A DNA stretch of 64,000 bases from Parasphingopyxis marina (lineage in GTDB: Bacteria > Pseudomonadota > Alphaproteobacteria > Sphingomonadales > Sphingomonadaceae), in NCBI RefSeq assembly GCF_014237875.1, contig NZ_JACJVJ010000001.1, positions 608,501 through 672,500 on the forward strand, written 5' to 3'. The notes under the pieces were generated by a model. That model did not search any database, was not told where the DNA came from, and worked only from the letters and a program-made list of their open reading frames with translations. Shown here piece after piece: positions 40,666 to 50,771 of the stretch. The stretch's first letter is position 1, and each line of letters opens with the position of its first letter. The position numbers and the translations under genes were made by a program.

Positions 40666-42062
40666 ATCGGAAAGTGGCCGGGTTCGGTTTCGATCGTGAT
40701 CCAGCGCAGTTCGGTAAAGGCGTCGATGCCGGCCTTGCCGCCGAACCGCCCGTAGCCCGAGGCCTTCATCCCGCCGAACGGCATCTGCGCTTCGTCGTGA
40801 ACGGTGGGGCCGTTGACATGGCAGATGCCGGACTGGATTTGCCGGGCGACGTTCAGGCCGCGCGCCGTGTCTCGCGTGAAAACCGCAGCGGACAGGCCAT
40901 ATTCGGTATCGTTGGCGAGCTCGATCGCATGCGCTTCGTCGCGCGCGCGCGCGATGCCGACGACCGGCCCGAAGCTCTCGTCGCGGAAGAGTTTCATCTC
41001 CTGCGTCACCTTGTCGATGACATGAGCGGGCATCAGCACCTCGTGCGTCGTCTCGCCGCCAGTCAGCTGCTCTGCGCCCATCGCGAGAGCATCCTCGATC
41101 AGGCTGCGGCAATGCGCGACCGTCTTCGCGTCAACGACGGCGCCGAGCGGAGTCGTACCCTCGCGGGGATCGCCGACCGCCATCGTGTCGACCTTTGCCG
41201 CGAACCTGGCCGCAAAGGCATCGGCGACCGCTTCGACGACGATGATCCGCTCCGTCGACATGCAGATCTGGCCCTGGTTCATGAACGCGCCAAAGGCGGC
41301 GGCCTTCACCGCCTCGTCGAGATCGGCGTCCTCGAGCACGATCATCGGCGCCTTGCCGCCCAGTTCCAGCAGCACCGGCTTCAGATGCTCCGCCGCGCGC
41401 TTCGCGATTATCTTGCCCACCGCGGTAGAGCCGGTGAAGTTGATGCGTTTGACTTCGGGCGCATCGATCAACGCGCCGACGACATCTGCGGCATCGGCCG
41501 GGGCGTTGGTGACGGCGTTGACCGTTCCTTCGGGGAAGCCGGCCTCGGCAAAGGCCTGGATGATCAGTTCATGAGTGCGCGGGCATTGTTCGCTCGCCTT
41601 GAGGATCACGCTGTTGCCGCAGGCAAGCGGCACGGCGATCGCGCGTACGCCCAGAATGATGGGCGCGTTCCATGGCGCAATGCCCAGCATCACGCCGACC
41701 GGTTCGCGCAATGCCATCGCGAGACAGCCCGGCTTGTCGGACGGAATGACCTCGCCGCCGATCTGCGTGGTGATGGCGGCGGCTTCGCGGATCATCCCTG
41801 CGGCAAGACCGAGATTGAACATCGCCCAACCGGCGGTCGCGCCGATTTCTCCCATCATCGCCTCGACGAAATCATCCTTGCGCGCCTCGAGCGCGTCGGC
41901 CGCTTTCATCAGCACCGCGCGCCGCGCATTGGGGCCCAGTTTCGACCAGGCGGCAAATCCCGCCTGGGCGCGCGCCGCGATAGCGGGAATGTCGCCGGGT
42001 TGCATGGCCGTGGCGGTGGAAGCGATTTCGCCGGTCATCGGATTGATCCGCTCGAACTGCAT
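40662..42062 (-). CDS. NAD(P)-dependent aldehyde dehydrogenase
   Basis: 466 residues from the ATG at 42062 (ribosome site AAGGACGAGAG). Catalytic C267 is in NQGQICMST and general base E233 in LLELGGKAP; the oxyanion Asn is in PWNAPIILG. The pattern (FTGSTAVGKIIAKRAAEHLK, PFGGMKASGYGRFGGKAG) is closest in my judgement to the salicylaldehyde/vanillin-dehydrogenase subgroup. It oxidises an aldehyde to a carboxylate. No neighbour fixes its pathway. It is divergent from the sigma factor gene. Confidence 0.93.
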   Translation of the reverse strand: MQFERINPMTGEIASTATAMQPGDIPAIAARAQAGFAAWSKLGPNARRAVLMKAADALEARKDDFVEAMMGEIGATAGWAMFNLGLAAGMIREAAAITTQIGGEVIPSDKPGCLAMALREPVGVMLGIAPWNAPIILGVRAIAVPLACGNSVILKASEQCPRTHELIIQAFAEAGFPEGTVNAVTNAPADAADVVGALIDAPEVKRINFTGSTAVGKIIAKRAAEHLKPVLLELGGKAPMIVLEDADLDEAVKAAAFGAFMNQGQICMSTERIIVVEAVADAFAARFAAKVDTMAVGDPREGTTPLGAVVDAKTVAHCRSLIEDALAMGAEQLTGGETTHEVLMPAHVIDKVTQEMKLFRDESFGPVVGIARARDEAHAIELANDTEYGLSAAVFTRDTARGLNVARQIQSGICHVNGPTVHDEAQMPFGGMKASGYGRFGGKAGIDAFTELRWITIETEPGHFPI

Positions 42063-42370
42063 GATCTCTCGTCCTTCTGTTTTGCGGTGCCTGTCTGGCG
42101 TTCGGGGCTTCTTGTTACGGCGTGGCGCGTGACGCAAGGCCTCGCTGACCCGGCCGATCCCCGCACGCCGCTGGTCGGATACGGACAAGGCGGAGCGCGC
42201 GGCCGTCAGGCCGATTGTCTGTCGGCGATGGCCATCAGTAACTCGACCGGCTTTTCTCTTGATCGTCATGGGGGTTAGTAGCCGTGTATTTTCGGGTTCC
42301 CATAGCGATCAAGTAATGCGAAGGGGCGGTCTCCTCGGTTCTTGGGCCGGGTCGCCAGTCCATTTCCTCG
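42063..42370. other. Divergent intergenic region, aldehyde dehydrogenase / ECF sigma
   Basis: 308 bp without a credible gene. It must hold promoters for both directions, but I see no clear -35/-10 pair or repeat. Reverse-strand open frame across it is an arginine-rich extension of the dehydrogenase frame and is not supported by a ribosome site. Confidence 0.5.
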
Positions 42371-42919
42371 ATGATATTTGGTTGGTTCCGCGATACGGAA
42401 ATGAAACAGGGCCTTGAAGCCGTCTATCTCGCCGAACGCGACGCCTTGCTGCGTTTTTTGCGTGCGCGCGGCGCGGGCGCGGGCGCGGAGGACCTGCTGC
42501 AGGAATTGTGGATTCGGATCGACCGGGCCGCATCGGGGCCGATTGCCGATCCGCGATCCTATCTGTTCCGCGCGGCGAACAATCTGATGCTCGATCGGCT
42601 ACGCTCTTCCGGGCGCCGTCAGGAGCGCGAGCGCGAATGGACACGGCTGAGCCAGGATGAGGAGCACGGGGCGTCCGACGCGCCGTCGGCCGAACGAAGG
42701 ATCGCTTCGCGGCAGACGCTCGAGGCGGCGCGCGACGCCCTCGACGCCCTTGGAGAGCGCACCGCGGCGATATTCCGCCGCCACCGGCTGGATGGCATCG
42801 GCCAGCGGCAGATCGCGGCGGAAATGGGCCTGAGCCTCAGCGCGGTCGAGAAGCATCTGCAAAAGGCCTATCGCGCGATGATCGCATTCAGGAGGGATCT
42901 CGATGCGGATATTGAGTGA
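42371..42919 (+). CDS. ECF RNA polymerase sigma factor, FecI type
   Basis: 182 residues. Region 2 spans about 15-80 (AVYLAERDALLRFLRARGAG, then DPRSYLFRAANNLMLDRLRS). Region 4 spans about 115-170 (RRHRLDGIGQRQIAAEMGLS, then LSAVEKHLQKAYRAM). This is the FecI group, which recruits RNA polymerase to TonB-receptor operons in response to a surface signal. It is followed by its cognate FecR and an STN-domain receptor, giving a complete signalling set. A second ATG at codon 11 is possible. Confidence 0.93.
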   Translation: MIFGWFRDTEMKQGLEAVYLAERDALLRFLRARGAGAGAEDLLQELWIRIDRAASGPIADPRSYLFRAANNLMLDRLRSSGRRQEREREWTRLSQDEEHGASDAPSAERRIASRQTLEAARDALDALGERTAAIFRRHRLDGIGQRQIAAEMGLSLSAVEKHLQKAYRAMIAFRRDLDADIE

Positions 42920-42948
42920 CGATTCCGTCTTGGTCATGAAGGAAGACT

Positions 42949-43884
42949 ATGCCCGAAGGATTTGACCAGGCCGAAAGCGATGCGATCACGTGGATCATCC
43001 GGATGCGGGACCCCGCATTTTCGGAGTGGGACGGGTTCACCCTGTGGCTCGAGGCGGACCCTCGGCACGCGGACATATACGATCGTCTTTCCCTGCTCGA
43101 TGAAGACGCTGCCGGTCTGGTGGCGGATGGAGACCGCCAGCGTCCGCTTGCCGAGCCGGCGGCGGTGCGCCCGATCGCGCGCCGCTCGGTTCTCGGCTGG
43201 GGCATGGCGGCGGCGGCGTTTGCGGCCTTTGGCGGCTTCTGGCTCGTCGGCCCCGAACCGGGGCCGGAACTCCAGATAGCGATGACCGAATCCGGTGTGC
43301 GGCGAACCGTGGAACTGGCCGATGGCAGCACCATCCTCATGAATGGCGGCACGCGGCTCGCCTATGCGCCGGACGCGCGTTTTGCCCGGCTCGAACAGGG
43401 CGAGGCGCTGTTTTCGGTCGAACATGATGCCGCCCGGCCCTTCCGCGTGGAAGCCGCCGGCACCGAGCTTGTCGATATGGGCACGGCCTTCAACGTGACG
43501 GTAAACGGCGAGAATCTGACGGTCGCGGTCTCAGAAGGCGCGGTGGTGGTTGCGCCCGACGCGGCCGCGTTGCGGCTGGAAGCCGGTGACGGCGTGGAAA
43601 TCACCGAAGGCGTGGTGCGCCGGCGGCGCGTCGATGTCGCCGATGTCGCGAGCTGGCGCGAGGGACGACTGGTCTATGCCGATGCCCCGCTCTCCGCGGT
43701 GGCTGACGATCTCTCGCGCAACCTGGGTATCGAGGTGCGGGCCGCCCCGTCGGTCGCCGCCTCGTCCTTCAGCGGCGTCATCCGGCTCGACCAACCGCCC
43801 GCCCGCCTTTTGCCGGTCGTGGGCAGGCTGACGGGAACCGAAGCCCGGCGCCAGGGGGCCGGCTGGATATTGACGCGAGGCTAG
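42949..43884 (+). CDS. FecR-type anti-sigma regulator
   Basis: 311 residues. A cytoplasmic DUF4880-type N-terminus (about 5-50; SDAITWIIRMRDPAFSEWDG, then FTLWLEADPRHADIYDRL) binds the sigma factor. A single membrane helix follows (VLGWGMAAAAFAAFGGFWLV, about 83-102), then a periplasmic FecR domain (about 115-210) and a C-terminal DUF4974/STN-like domain that receives the signal from the receptor. 29 bases after the sigma gene and one base before the receptor GTG. Confidence 0.93.
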   Translation: MPEGFDQAESDAITWIIRMRDPAFSEWDGFTLWLEADPRHADIYDRLSLLDEDAAGLVADGDRQRPLAEPAAVRPIARRSVLGWGMAAAAFAAFGGFWLVGPEPGPELQIAMTESGVRRTVELADGSTILMNGGTRLAYAPDARFARLEQGEALFSVEHDAARPFRVEAAGTELVDMGTAFNVTVNGENLTVAVSEGAVVVAPDAAALRLEAGDGVEITEGVVRRRRVDVADVASWREGRLVYADAPLSAVADDLSRNLGIEVRAAPSVAASSFSGVIRLDQPPARLLPVVGRLTGTEARRQGAGWILTRG

Positions 43885-43885
43885 C

Positions 43886-46228
43886 GTGAACAGGCTCGCC
43901 GCTTTTCTGGGCGTCGCCCTGCTGTCGCTGCACCCGGGGCAAGCGATGGCCACCGACCGGATGATCGACGTCCCTGCCGGGGATCTCGGCTTCGCGATCC
44001 GCATACTTTCGCGCCAGGCCGATCTCAGCATCGGGCTCGGCGATCGTCGCCTGGCCGGCCTCGATACGCGCAGGGTACGCGGGCGGATGACGGCGGAGGA
44101 GGCCCTCGTCCGGCTCTTGGAAGGGACGAACGCACGGGCAATTCGCGTCGGCGCCACGGCATGGCGCATCGTTCCCGCCCACCCTGCCAGGCCAGCTGCT
44201 CCCGCGGTTCCGGTAACGCCGCCGCCGGTCCTGGCCCCGCCGGTCCCGATCATCGTCACCGCCAGCAAACGCAATGTCGAGCTTGGCGATTATGCGGGCG
44301 ACGTGACGGTTCTGGACGGGGACCGTTTCGGCTTCGGCGCGGGTGGCGTCGGAACCGACGCGATCGTCGATCAGCTCGCCGCCGTCAGTTCGACCCATGC
44401 CGGCTCGGGACGAAACAAACTATTCATTCGCGGCATCGCGGATTCCAGTTTTCTCGGGCCTACCCAGGCGACCGTCGGCCAATATCTCGGTGACACGCGG
44501 CTCAACTATAATATGCCCGATCCCGATCTCAGGCTCTACGATATCGAGCGCGTCGAAATCCTCGCCGGACCGCAAGGCACGCTCCACGGGGCGGGGTCGC
44601 TTGGCGGGATCATCCGGATCGTCCGCAATCCTCCGCGCCTCGGCGATTTCGAAGGCACCGCGGCGATGGGCGGGTCCTGGACCCAGCATGGCGATTTCGG
44701 TGGCGATTTCGGGGCCATGCTCAATATCCCGCTCGTTCGCGACGAAATGGCGATCCGCCTCGTCGGCTATGGCGGCCTCGACGGCGGCTATATCGACGAC
44801 CGGCAGCGCGGTCTCGAAGACATCAACGATGTCGAGACCTATGGCGGACGGGCCAGCATACGCTTCGCCGCCAGCGATACCGTCACGATAGATGTCGGGG
44901 GCGCCGTTCAGTCGATCGACGCGCATGACAGCCAATATGCCGACCGCAACGCACCGCCGCTGACTCGGGACAGTCCCTTCGCCCAGGGCTATTCGAACGA
45001 CTTTGCGATGGCCGATTTGGCCGTCAGCGGCGAGTGGGGCGATATTCGCTTCGTCTCTTCCACCGGCATCGTCCGCCAGACGCTGGACGAGCGGTTCGAC
45101 GCTTCGCCGAGCGACGACGAACCCCTGGCGTTCGACCAGGCGAGCGAGGCGTTGCTGGTATCGACCGAGAACCGCATCTCGCAAGATCGGGGCGACGGCT
45201 TCGGCTGGCTCGCCGGGATGGGGCTCGCGCACAACCAGGTGCGTGTCACCCGGCTCTTCGGTCCGCCCGGCGATCCCATGTCCGCCACCGGGGTCGAGAA
45301 CAGCATCGACGAATTCACGCTGTTCGCCGAGGCTTCGGCCCAGCCGCTGGACGGGCTTCTGCTAACGGCGGGGGCTCGCGTCACGCACGCCCGGCTGCGC
45401 GGACTGGGCCTCGACATCCCGGTGGCTTTTGCCACCCGCGACGCTTCGGCCGACCGCAGCGAAACGACGTTTTTGCCGTCGGCGTCGGCGTTGCTCGAAC
45501 TCGCGCCCCGTCATCGCCTTTTCGTGCGGTTCCAGCAGGGTTTCCGACCCGGCGGGCTCGCGGTACGCGACGAGTTCGTCCAGCGTTTCGAGAATGACCG
45601 CGTTTCGACCATCGAGGCCGGCTGGCGCTATGGCGAATTTGGCGGCAGCCCGTTCGCGATCGCCGCGACTCTCGCCCATACCCGGTGGAAGGACATCCAG
45701 GCCGACATTGTCGACGGGACGGGGTTTCCGACCACGGCCAATATCGGGGATGGTCGCATCTACACGCTCGACGTCCAGGCGAGCTGGCAACCGAGCCCAG
45801 CGCTCACACTCGATTTCGGGCTGTTCGTGAACGATAGCGAGGTCACCAATCCGCTTCCCGCGCTCCTGCTATCGCGCTCGGCCCCGCTTCCCAACGTTGC
45901 CGATATCGGTGCGGTCGCCGGAGTCCGTTATGAAAGCGCGCTCGGCGGCGACCTGCGGCTGAACCTTTCCGCTCTCGGCCGCTATGTGGGCGAATCCCGG
46001 CTCGGTATCGGGCCAATGCTCGGCGAACCCCAAGGCGATTTCGCCGAAGCCGACCTACACGTGCGGATCGGCAACGAACGGAGCGGCGTTTCTTTGTCGG
46101 CGACCAATATTTTCGACGCGGTCGGCAACCGTTTCGCGCTCGGCACGCCTTTCACGCTGGGCCGCGACCGGCAGGATACGCCCCTCCGGCCGCGTACGCT
46201 CAGACTGGGTTTCGATACGCGCTTCTGA
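43886..46228 (+). CDS. TonB-dependent transducer receptor with STN domain
   Basis: 780 residues from GTG 43886. The signal peptide is followed by an STN/secretin-type signalling domain (about 27-95; VPAGDLGFAIRILSRQADLS, RVRGRMTAEEALVRLLEGTN), a Pro-rich linker, the plug (about 130-260; KLFIRGIADSSFLGPTQAT, GPQGTLHGAGSLGGIIRIV) and a barrel ending FDTRF. The STN domain talks to FecR, so ligand arrival triggers transcription. The ligand is unknown; the plug resembles the SusC-unrelated, OAR-like receptors of sphingomonads. Confidence 0.94.
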   Translation: MNRLAAFLGVALLSLHPGQAMATDRMIDVPAGDLGFAIRILSRQADLSIGLGDRRLAGLDTRRVRGRMTAEEALVRLLEGTNARAIRVGATAWRIVPAHPARPAAPAVPVTPPPVLAPPVPIIVTASKRNVELGDYAGDVTVLDGDRFGFGAGGVGTDAIVDQLAAVSSTHAGSGRNKLFIRGIADSSFLGPTQATVGQYLGDTRLNYNMPDPDLRLYDIERVEILAGPQGTLHGAGSLGGIIRIVRNPPRLGDFEGTAAMGGSWTQHGDFGGDFGAMLNIPLVRDEMAIRLVGYGGLDGGYIDDRQRGLEDINDVETYGGRASIRFAASDTVTIDVGGAVQSIDAHDSQYADRNAPPLTRDSPFAQGYSNDFAMADLAVSGEWGDIRFVSSTGIVRQTLDERFDASPSDDEPLAFDQASEALLVSTENRISQDRGDGFGWLAGMGLAHNQVRVTRLFGPPGDPMSATGVENSIDEFTLFAEASAQPLDGLLLTAGARVTHARLRGLGLDIPVAFATRDASADRSETTFLPSASALLELAPRHRLFVRFQQGFRPGGLAVRDEFVQRFENDRVSTIEAGWRYGEFGGSPFAIAATLAHTRWKDIQADIVDGTGFPTTANIGDGRIYTLDVQASWQPSPALTLDFGLFVNDSEVTNPLPALLLSRSAPLPNVADIGAVAGVRYESALGGDLRLNLSALGRYVGESRLGIGPMLGEPQGDFAEADLHVRIGNERSGVSLSATNIFDAVGNRFALGTPFTLGRDRQDTPLRPRTLRLGFDTRF

Positions 46229-46338
46229 TCCGCGGAATTTTTTCCCAATAGCGCTGCGGGTGCGATCCTTCGGCACCGTCTTCCTTTTCGACAGGGGAGC
46301 CCGCTCAGCGGTCTCCATCATGAGAAGGAAACTTGTCC

Positions 46339-49300
46339 ATGCGTAAATTGCTTTGTTGCACCTGCCTGACTCCGGTCGCCATCCTTGCCGCCCCCGTCCA
46401 TGCCGAAACCGTGATCGACACGACGGTAACGACCCCGGTGCGAACTTCGACGGTGGACGAGGGAGCGCCCGACGACATCCGGATCGGCACAAATGGCAAA
46501 CTTACGCCCAATGGCGGCAACGCCATCACGCTCGACAGCAACAACGATGTCGTCGTCCAGGGTGCGGTGGTGATCGAGGACGCGAACAACGCCACCGGCA
46601 TCGTGATCACCGGCAACCGGACCGGTACCGTCTCCAACCGCGGCAAGATCACGATCAACGAGGATTATGAAGTCGAGGACGAGGATGACGACGGCGACGA
46701 CGACGGCCCCTTCGCCGAGGGCGAGAACCGGTTCGGCATCCGCCTCGCAGAGACCGCGACATTGCACGGCACGGTGGCCAATAGCGGTACCATCGGCATC
46801 GAAGGCAATCGATCCGCAGGCATCGCGCTAGACGGCCTGCTCGATGGTTCGCTCTCGCACACCGGAACCATCACGGTGGTGGGCGACGACAGCCAGGGGA
46901 TCCGGACGGCGGATGTCACAGGCAATATCACCGCCGCCGGAGGCATCGCCGTGCAGGGCGAAAACGCCATCGCGCTCGACGTCGCCGGGGATGTCGGCGG
47001 TCGGCTGCTGATCCAAAACAGCATTGTCGCTACCGGCTATCGCTATATTTCTCCGCCCAAGGATACCGACGATCTGGACGAGGACGATCTCCTCCAGGGC
47101 GGACCGGCCGTGCGGATCGCCGGCAATGTCGGCGGCGGGATACTGATCGACCGCCGACCGCCGGTGGATGCCGATACCGAGGACGATGAGGATAATGACG
47201 GGGACGGACTGCCCGATATCGGCGAAAAGACGGCCGATATCGTTTCCTATGGCGCAGCGCCCGGGGTCCTGATCGGTTCGGAGACCGACGATATCGCGAT
47301 CGGCGCGGTAGCGGGCGGATCGGGGCGCGGGCTCGTCATTCGCGGCGGCGTTGCGGGCCTGGGCACCTATGAAGATGTCGCGGCGCAAGGATTGGTAATC
47401 GGCGGCCTTGGCGGCGACGTATCGATAGCCGGCGGCCTGGGCATCAGCGGCACGGTGCGCGCCATCGCGCTCGGCGCCGAAGCGACCGCCTTGCAACTCG
47501 GCGCTGGCGTCACAACCGGTGATATCGCCAATTCGGGGCGCATCGCGGCCTCCGGTGGCGGCGTAGCGGGCGAAGCGGTTCGCGCCATCGCGATCGAACA
47601 GGGCGCCAGCCTCTCCGAAATTTCCAATTCGGGAACGATCGAAGCAGGGGCCAACGGCAAGGCCGATGCCTATGCCATCCAGGACCGTTCGGGAACGCTG
47701 GACAGGGTGCTGAACGACGGAAGCATCGTCGCGCGGGGCAGCACCTCTGGCGATAGCGTTGCGATCGACCTGAGCGCCAATGCCGGAGGCGCCCTCGTTC
47801 GCCAGTCCGCGCGGGAGGAAAACGGGCGCGCCCGGCTGATCGAAGGCGATGTTCGCTTTGGCGGCGGTGCCGACCGTTTCGAAATAGCGGGCGGCACGGT
47901 TGCCGGGAATACGACCATGGGCGCCGGCAATGACGCGCTGACGCTCTCGGGAGAGTCCCTCTACACCGGCAATGCCGATCTGGGCGCCGGCGACGATATG
48001 GTGTCGGTTGCGGGAAAATCGCGCTTTACCGGCAATATCGCCTTCGGTTCGGGTGCCAATGGGCTGACCCTGGCGGGGGACGCGGTCTTTCGCGGGGCGA
48101 TCAGCCATGCCGGGACGCTGGATGTGTCGGTGCAGGGCGGCACACTCGACGTCACCAACACAGGCGCGGTGGCGCTCAACTCGCTCACCGTCGGCTCGGG
48201 CGGCACGATCGCCGCGACGATCGATACGGCGAACGATAGCAACACGCTGTACGATGTTGCCGGCACCGCCCAGTTCGCCGACGATTCGGTACTGGCCATC
48301 CGGTTGACGGGCGCAGGCGCTTCGGAGGGCGATTTCGTCGTCGTTCGCGCCGGGACGCTGGTCGGCGGCGATGCGCTGGCCGGCGAGACGCCGGATTTGC
48401 CGTTTCTCTTCGATGGCGAAATTCTGGTCGACCAGGCCAATGGCGAGGTCAGCGTCAGCATCGCGCGCAAATCGGTAGAAGCACTGGAACTCAACGGTTC
48501 CCAGGCGCGCGCCTTCGACGCCGTGTTCGATGCGCTCGACAATGATGCCGAAGTCGCCGCCGCCTTCCTTGCCATTACGGACGGGGATGCATTTCGCCAA
48601 TCGCTTCGGCAGATGCTGCCGGATCATGCCGGCGGCACCTTCGAATCGGCAAGCCAGGCCTCGCGGGCGACGGCGCGCTATCTCGACGATCCGTCGGCAC
48701 CGTTCGCCGACATGGGCGGCTGGGGCTATTGGGTCCAGCAGGTCGCCTGGGGCACGTCCTCGGATTATGGCGATACCGCCGCCTATGACGTGAGCGGCTG
48801 GGGCGTGAACACGGGCGCCGAATTCATGCTTGGGCCCCACGCCGCGATCGGTGGCTCGCTATCCTATATGCTCGGCAAGATCGACGACGAGGGTACGGCG
48901 AACGGCGTGGACTCCGACCATTTCGAGGCGGCGCTTTTCCTGCGCGGCCAATGGGGCGGATGGCGGGCCAATGCCCGCGCTTCCGCCGCGCATATCGAGT
49001 TCGACGGCACCCGGCGCTTTACAGGTTCGGCCGATGGCGAGGCCATCGAACGGACGGCAAGCGGAAGCTGGAATGGCCGTCTCTATTCGGCGTCGGGCGG
49101 CGTAAGCTATGAGTTCGGATCGGGCCGGTTGCGGCTGCGTCCGGGGGTATCGCTCGACTATTACCGCTTGCGCGAAGGCGGATATGCCGAAACCGGCGGC
49201 GGAGAGGCATTCAACCTCACGGTCGACAGCCGCACGAGCGACGAACTCGCGGCGACGGCACGGCTCGCCGTGGGGCTCCAGTTCGGCGACGAGGATCGGC

Positions 49301-49557
49301 GGTCGGATTGGTTCCTCGTCGAGGCCGACGGCGGCCGCCGCCAGATCCTGGGCGGAACGATCGCCAGCACCACCGCCCGTTTCGAAGGCGGTGAGGATTT
49401 CACCCTCATTCCCGAGCAACGCACCGATGGCTGGATCGGCGCGCTGCGTCTTGTCGGCGGCAATGGCGGCTTTTCGCTCGGCGGCGAGGTTAATGCCGAG
49501 GAGCAGCAGGGGCGTTTCGCCTATGGCGCGCGCGCGACCTTGCGGATCGGATTTTGA
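46339..49557 (+). CDS. Large autotransporter (type V secretion)
   Basis: 1072 residues. Signal peptide (RKLLCCTCLTPVAILAAPVH). The passenger (about 25-770) is built of beta-helix-like repeats with recurring NSGTI/NRGKI units. Two acidic inserts stand out: EDEDDDGDDDG near 110-122 and EDDEDNDGDGLPD near 281-293, the second resembling calcium-binding DxDxDG loops. The C-terminal barrel spans about 790-1072 (GWGYWVQQVAWGTSSDYGD to RATLRIGF). It is secreted or displayed at the surface. The start at 46339 is 11 bases after GAAGGA. It directly follows the FecIR-receptor set, so may be under the same control. Confidence 0.9.
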   Translation: MRKLLCCTCLTPVAILAAPVHAETVIDTTVTTPVRTSTVDEGAPDDIRIGTNGKLTPNGGNAITLDSNNDVVVQGAVVIEDANNATGIVITGNRTGTVSNRGKITINEDYEVEDEDDDGDDDGPFAEGENRFGIRLAETATLHGTVANSGTIGIEGNRSAGIALDGLLDGSLSHTGTITVVGDDSQGIRTADVTGNITAAGGIAVQGENAIALDVAGDVGGRLLIQNSIVATGYRYISPPKDTDDLDEDDLLQGGPAVRIAGNVGGGILIDRRPPVDADTEDDEDNDGDGLPDIGEKTADIVSYGAAPGVLIGSETDDIAIGAVAGGSGRGLVIRGGVAGLGTYEDVAAQGLVIGGLGGDVSIAGGLGISGTVRAIALGAEATALQLGAGVTTGDIANSGRIAASGGGVAGEAVRAIAIEQGASLSEISNSGTIEAGANGKADAYAIQDRSGTLDRVLNDGSIVARGSTSGDSVAIDLSANAGGALVRQSAREENGRARLIEGDVRFGGGADRFEIAGGTVAGNTTMGAGNDALTLSGESLYTGNADLGAGDDMVSVAGKSRFTGNIAFGSGANGLTLAGDAVFRGAISHAGTLDVSVQGGTLDVTNTGAVALNSLTVGSGGTIAATIDTANDSNTLYDVAGTAQFADDSVLAIRLTGAGASEGDFVVVRAGTLVGGDALAGETPDLPFLFDGEILVDQANGEVSVSIARKSVEALELNGSQARAFDAVFDALDNDAEVAAAFLAITDGDAFRQSLRQMLPDHAGGTFESASQASRATARYLDDPSAPFADMGGWGYWVQQVAWGTSSDYGDTAAYDVSGWGVNTGAEFMLGPHAAIGGSLSYMLGKIDDEGTANGVDSDHFEAALFLRGQWGGWRANARASAAHIEFDGTRRFTGSADGEAIERTASGSWNGRLYSASGGVSYEFGSGRLRLRPGVSLDYYRLREGGYAETGGGEAFNLTVDSRTSDELAATARLAVGLQFGDEDRRSDWFLVEADGGRRQILGGTIASTTARFEGGEDFTLIPEQRTDGWIGALRLVGGNGGFSLGGEVNAEEQQGRFAYGARATLRIGF

Positions 49558-49577
49558 GCTAACGCCTTGCCCCCCGC

Positions 49578-49613
49578 GGTGCCCTTGCGACGGCCTTCCG
49601 CCGCAAGGGCACC
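49578..49613. terminator. Bidirectional hairpin between autotransporter and hydrolase genes
   Basis: Perfect 12-bp arms (49578-49589 and 49602-49613) around a 12-base loop, 20 bases after the autotransporter stop and between convergent genes. No U-tract, so termination efficiency is uncertain. Confidence 0.6.
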
Positions 49614-49686
49614 ATCGGCAGCGTTTGGCCCCGGCGTCCGCCGGAAAAATGGCCGGTTTCTCGATGCTTCCCCTGAAGGGCGCTCA

Positions 49687-50748
49687 TTACTCGCCGCTTC
49701 GCGTCTCCGCGCGGCCGTCGAGATGGTGGCGTTCGAGGAAGCGCATCAGCAGGTCGGCGACCTCGACATTGTTGAGATCGGCGAAGGGCAGATGCGTGTT
49801 GCCGTGGAGCCCGGCCTCGGCAAGCTCGAGAATTTCCGCCTGGCCGCCGATGCTGTTGATCAGCTCCACGAAGCGCCGGTTGACCGGCAGCGCGGCCTGC
49901 GGCCCCCTGGGTTGCGAGAGATTGTCGCCCCAGACGAAGATCAGCGGAATCTCGGCAAGCCGCTCGAACTGTTCGCGCGGGACATAGACCGGGCCATAGG
50001 GGCCGGGCGCCTCGCCGGTGTCTTCGTCGTCGGGGAAGACATAGCCGACATTTTCATAGGCGACGATCGCGCTGACCTGATCGCTTTCGATGGCCGTGAG
50101 CAGCGCGCGCAGCCCGGCGGCGGAATTGGTGACGAGAACGACCGGACCGGTGCGCTCCAGCGCTTCCGCGGCGGCATGGGCTTGCAGGCGCGCATTGTCG
50201 ACCGTGTCGAATTCCTCATAGCGCGCGCGCATCGCCTGATCCCAGGCCTCGGCGTCTTCGGTCGGGAATTGCACGCCGGGATACCAGTCGGGATAGCTCG
50301 GCCCGAAACGCCAGGCGAAAAAGTTGATCTGGTCCTGCCCTTCGCGCGGCGCCGTTTGCACGGCCTCGCAGGGCATGTTCGCGCGGCCCACACGGGGGCC
50401 GTCCCACAGATAGACCGGGAATCCGCGGCGCAGGAATATGCTCTGAAAGCCCTCGCCCCCGTCCCAGCGGTTCTGCCAGGCAGCGGTGCTCGAGCTGTGC
50501 CACAAAAAGAGGCCGACCTCGCGGGGCTCGGGGGGGATCTGAAATTCGACGAATCCGTGATCGCACAGGGTGGTGCGTCCCGCTTCCCCGATCGCCGACC
50601 CGCCCGCGGCAAAGGAACCCTGCCGCTCGATCAGGATCGGCGGCCGCGCTTCTCCGGCGCCGTCCTGCGGCATGCCGGGCTCGGCATGCGCGCCAGCCGC
50701 GCCGAGCAGGGCGAAGACGGCCGCCAGGGATGATACGCCAACTTTCAT
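49687..50748 (-). CDS. Secreted alpha/beta hydrolase, esterase-713-like
   Basis: 353 residues. The signal peptide is KVGVSSLAAVFALLGAAGA, cleaved near HAEP. The mature protein looks like the Alcaligenes esterase-713 group: ERQGSFAAGGSAIGEAGRTT, HSSSTAAWQNRWDGGEGFQS, and a nucleophile S209 in VLVTNSAAGLRAL. A catalytic His is at 315 or 319 (GLHGNTHLP). It would hydrolyse an ester or lactone in the periplasm. It is read after the binding-protein gene, with a hairpin between, suggesting lower expression of the hydrolase. Confidence 0.78.
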   Translation of the reverse strand: MKVGVSSLAAVFALLGAAGAHAEPGMPQDGAGEARPPILIERQGSFAAGGSAIGEAGRTTLCDHGFVEFQIPPEPREVGLFLWHSSSTAAWQNRWDGGEGFQSIFLRRGFPVYLWDGPRVGRANMPCEAVQTAPREGQDQINFFAWRFGPSYPDWYPGVQFPTEDAEAWDQAMRARYEEFDTVDNARLQAHAAAEALERTGPVVLVTNSAAGLRALLTAIESDQVSAIVAYENVGYVFPDDEDTGEAPGPYGPVYVPREQFERLAEIPLIFVWGDNLSQPRGPQAALPVNRRFVELINSIGGQAEILELAEAGLHGNTHLPFADLNNVEVADLLMRFLERHHLDGRAETRSGE

Positions 50749-50771
50749 TATGATATTCTCCAGACGATAAA

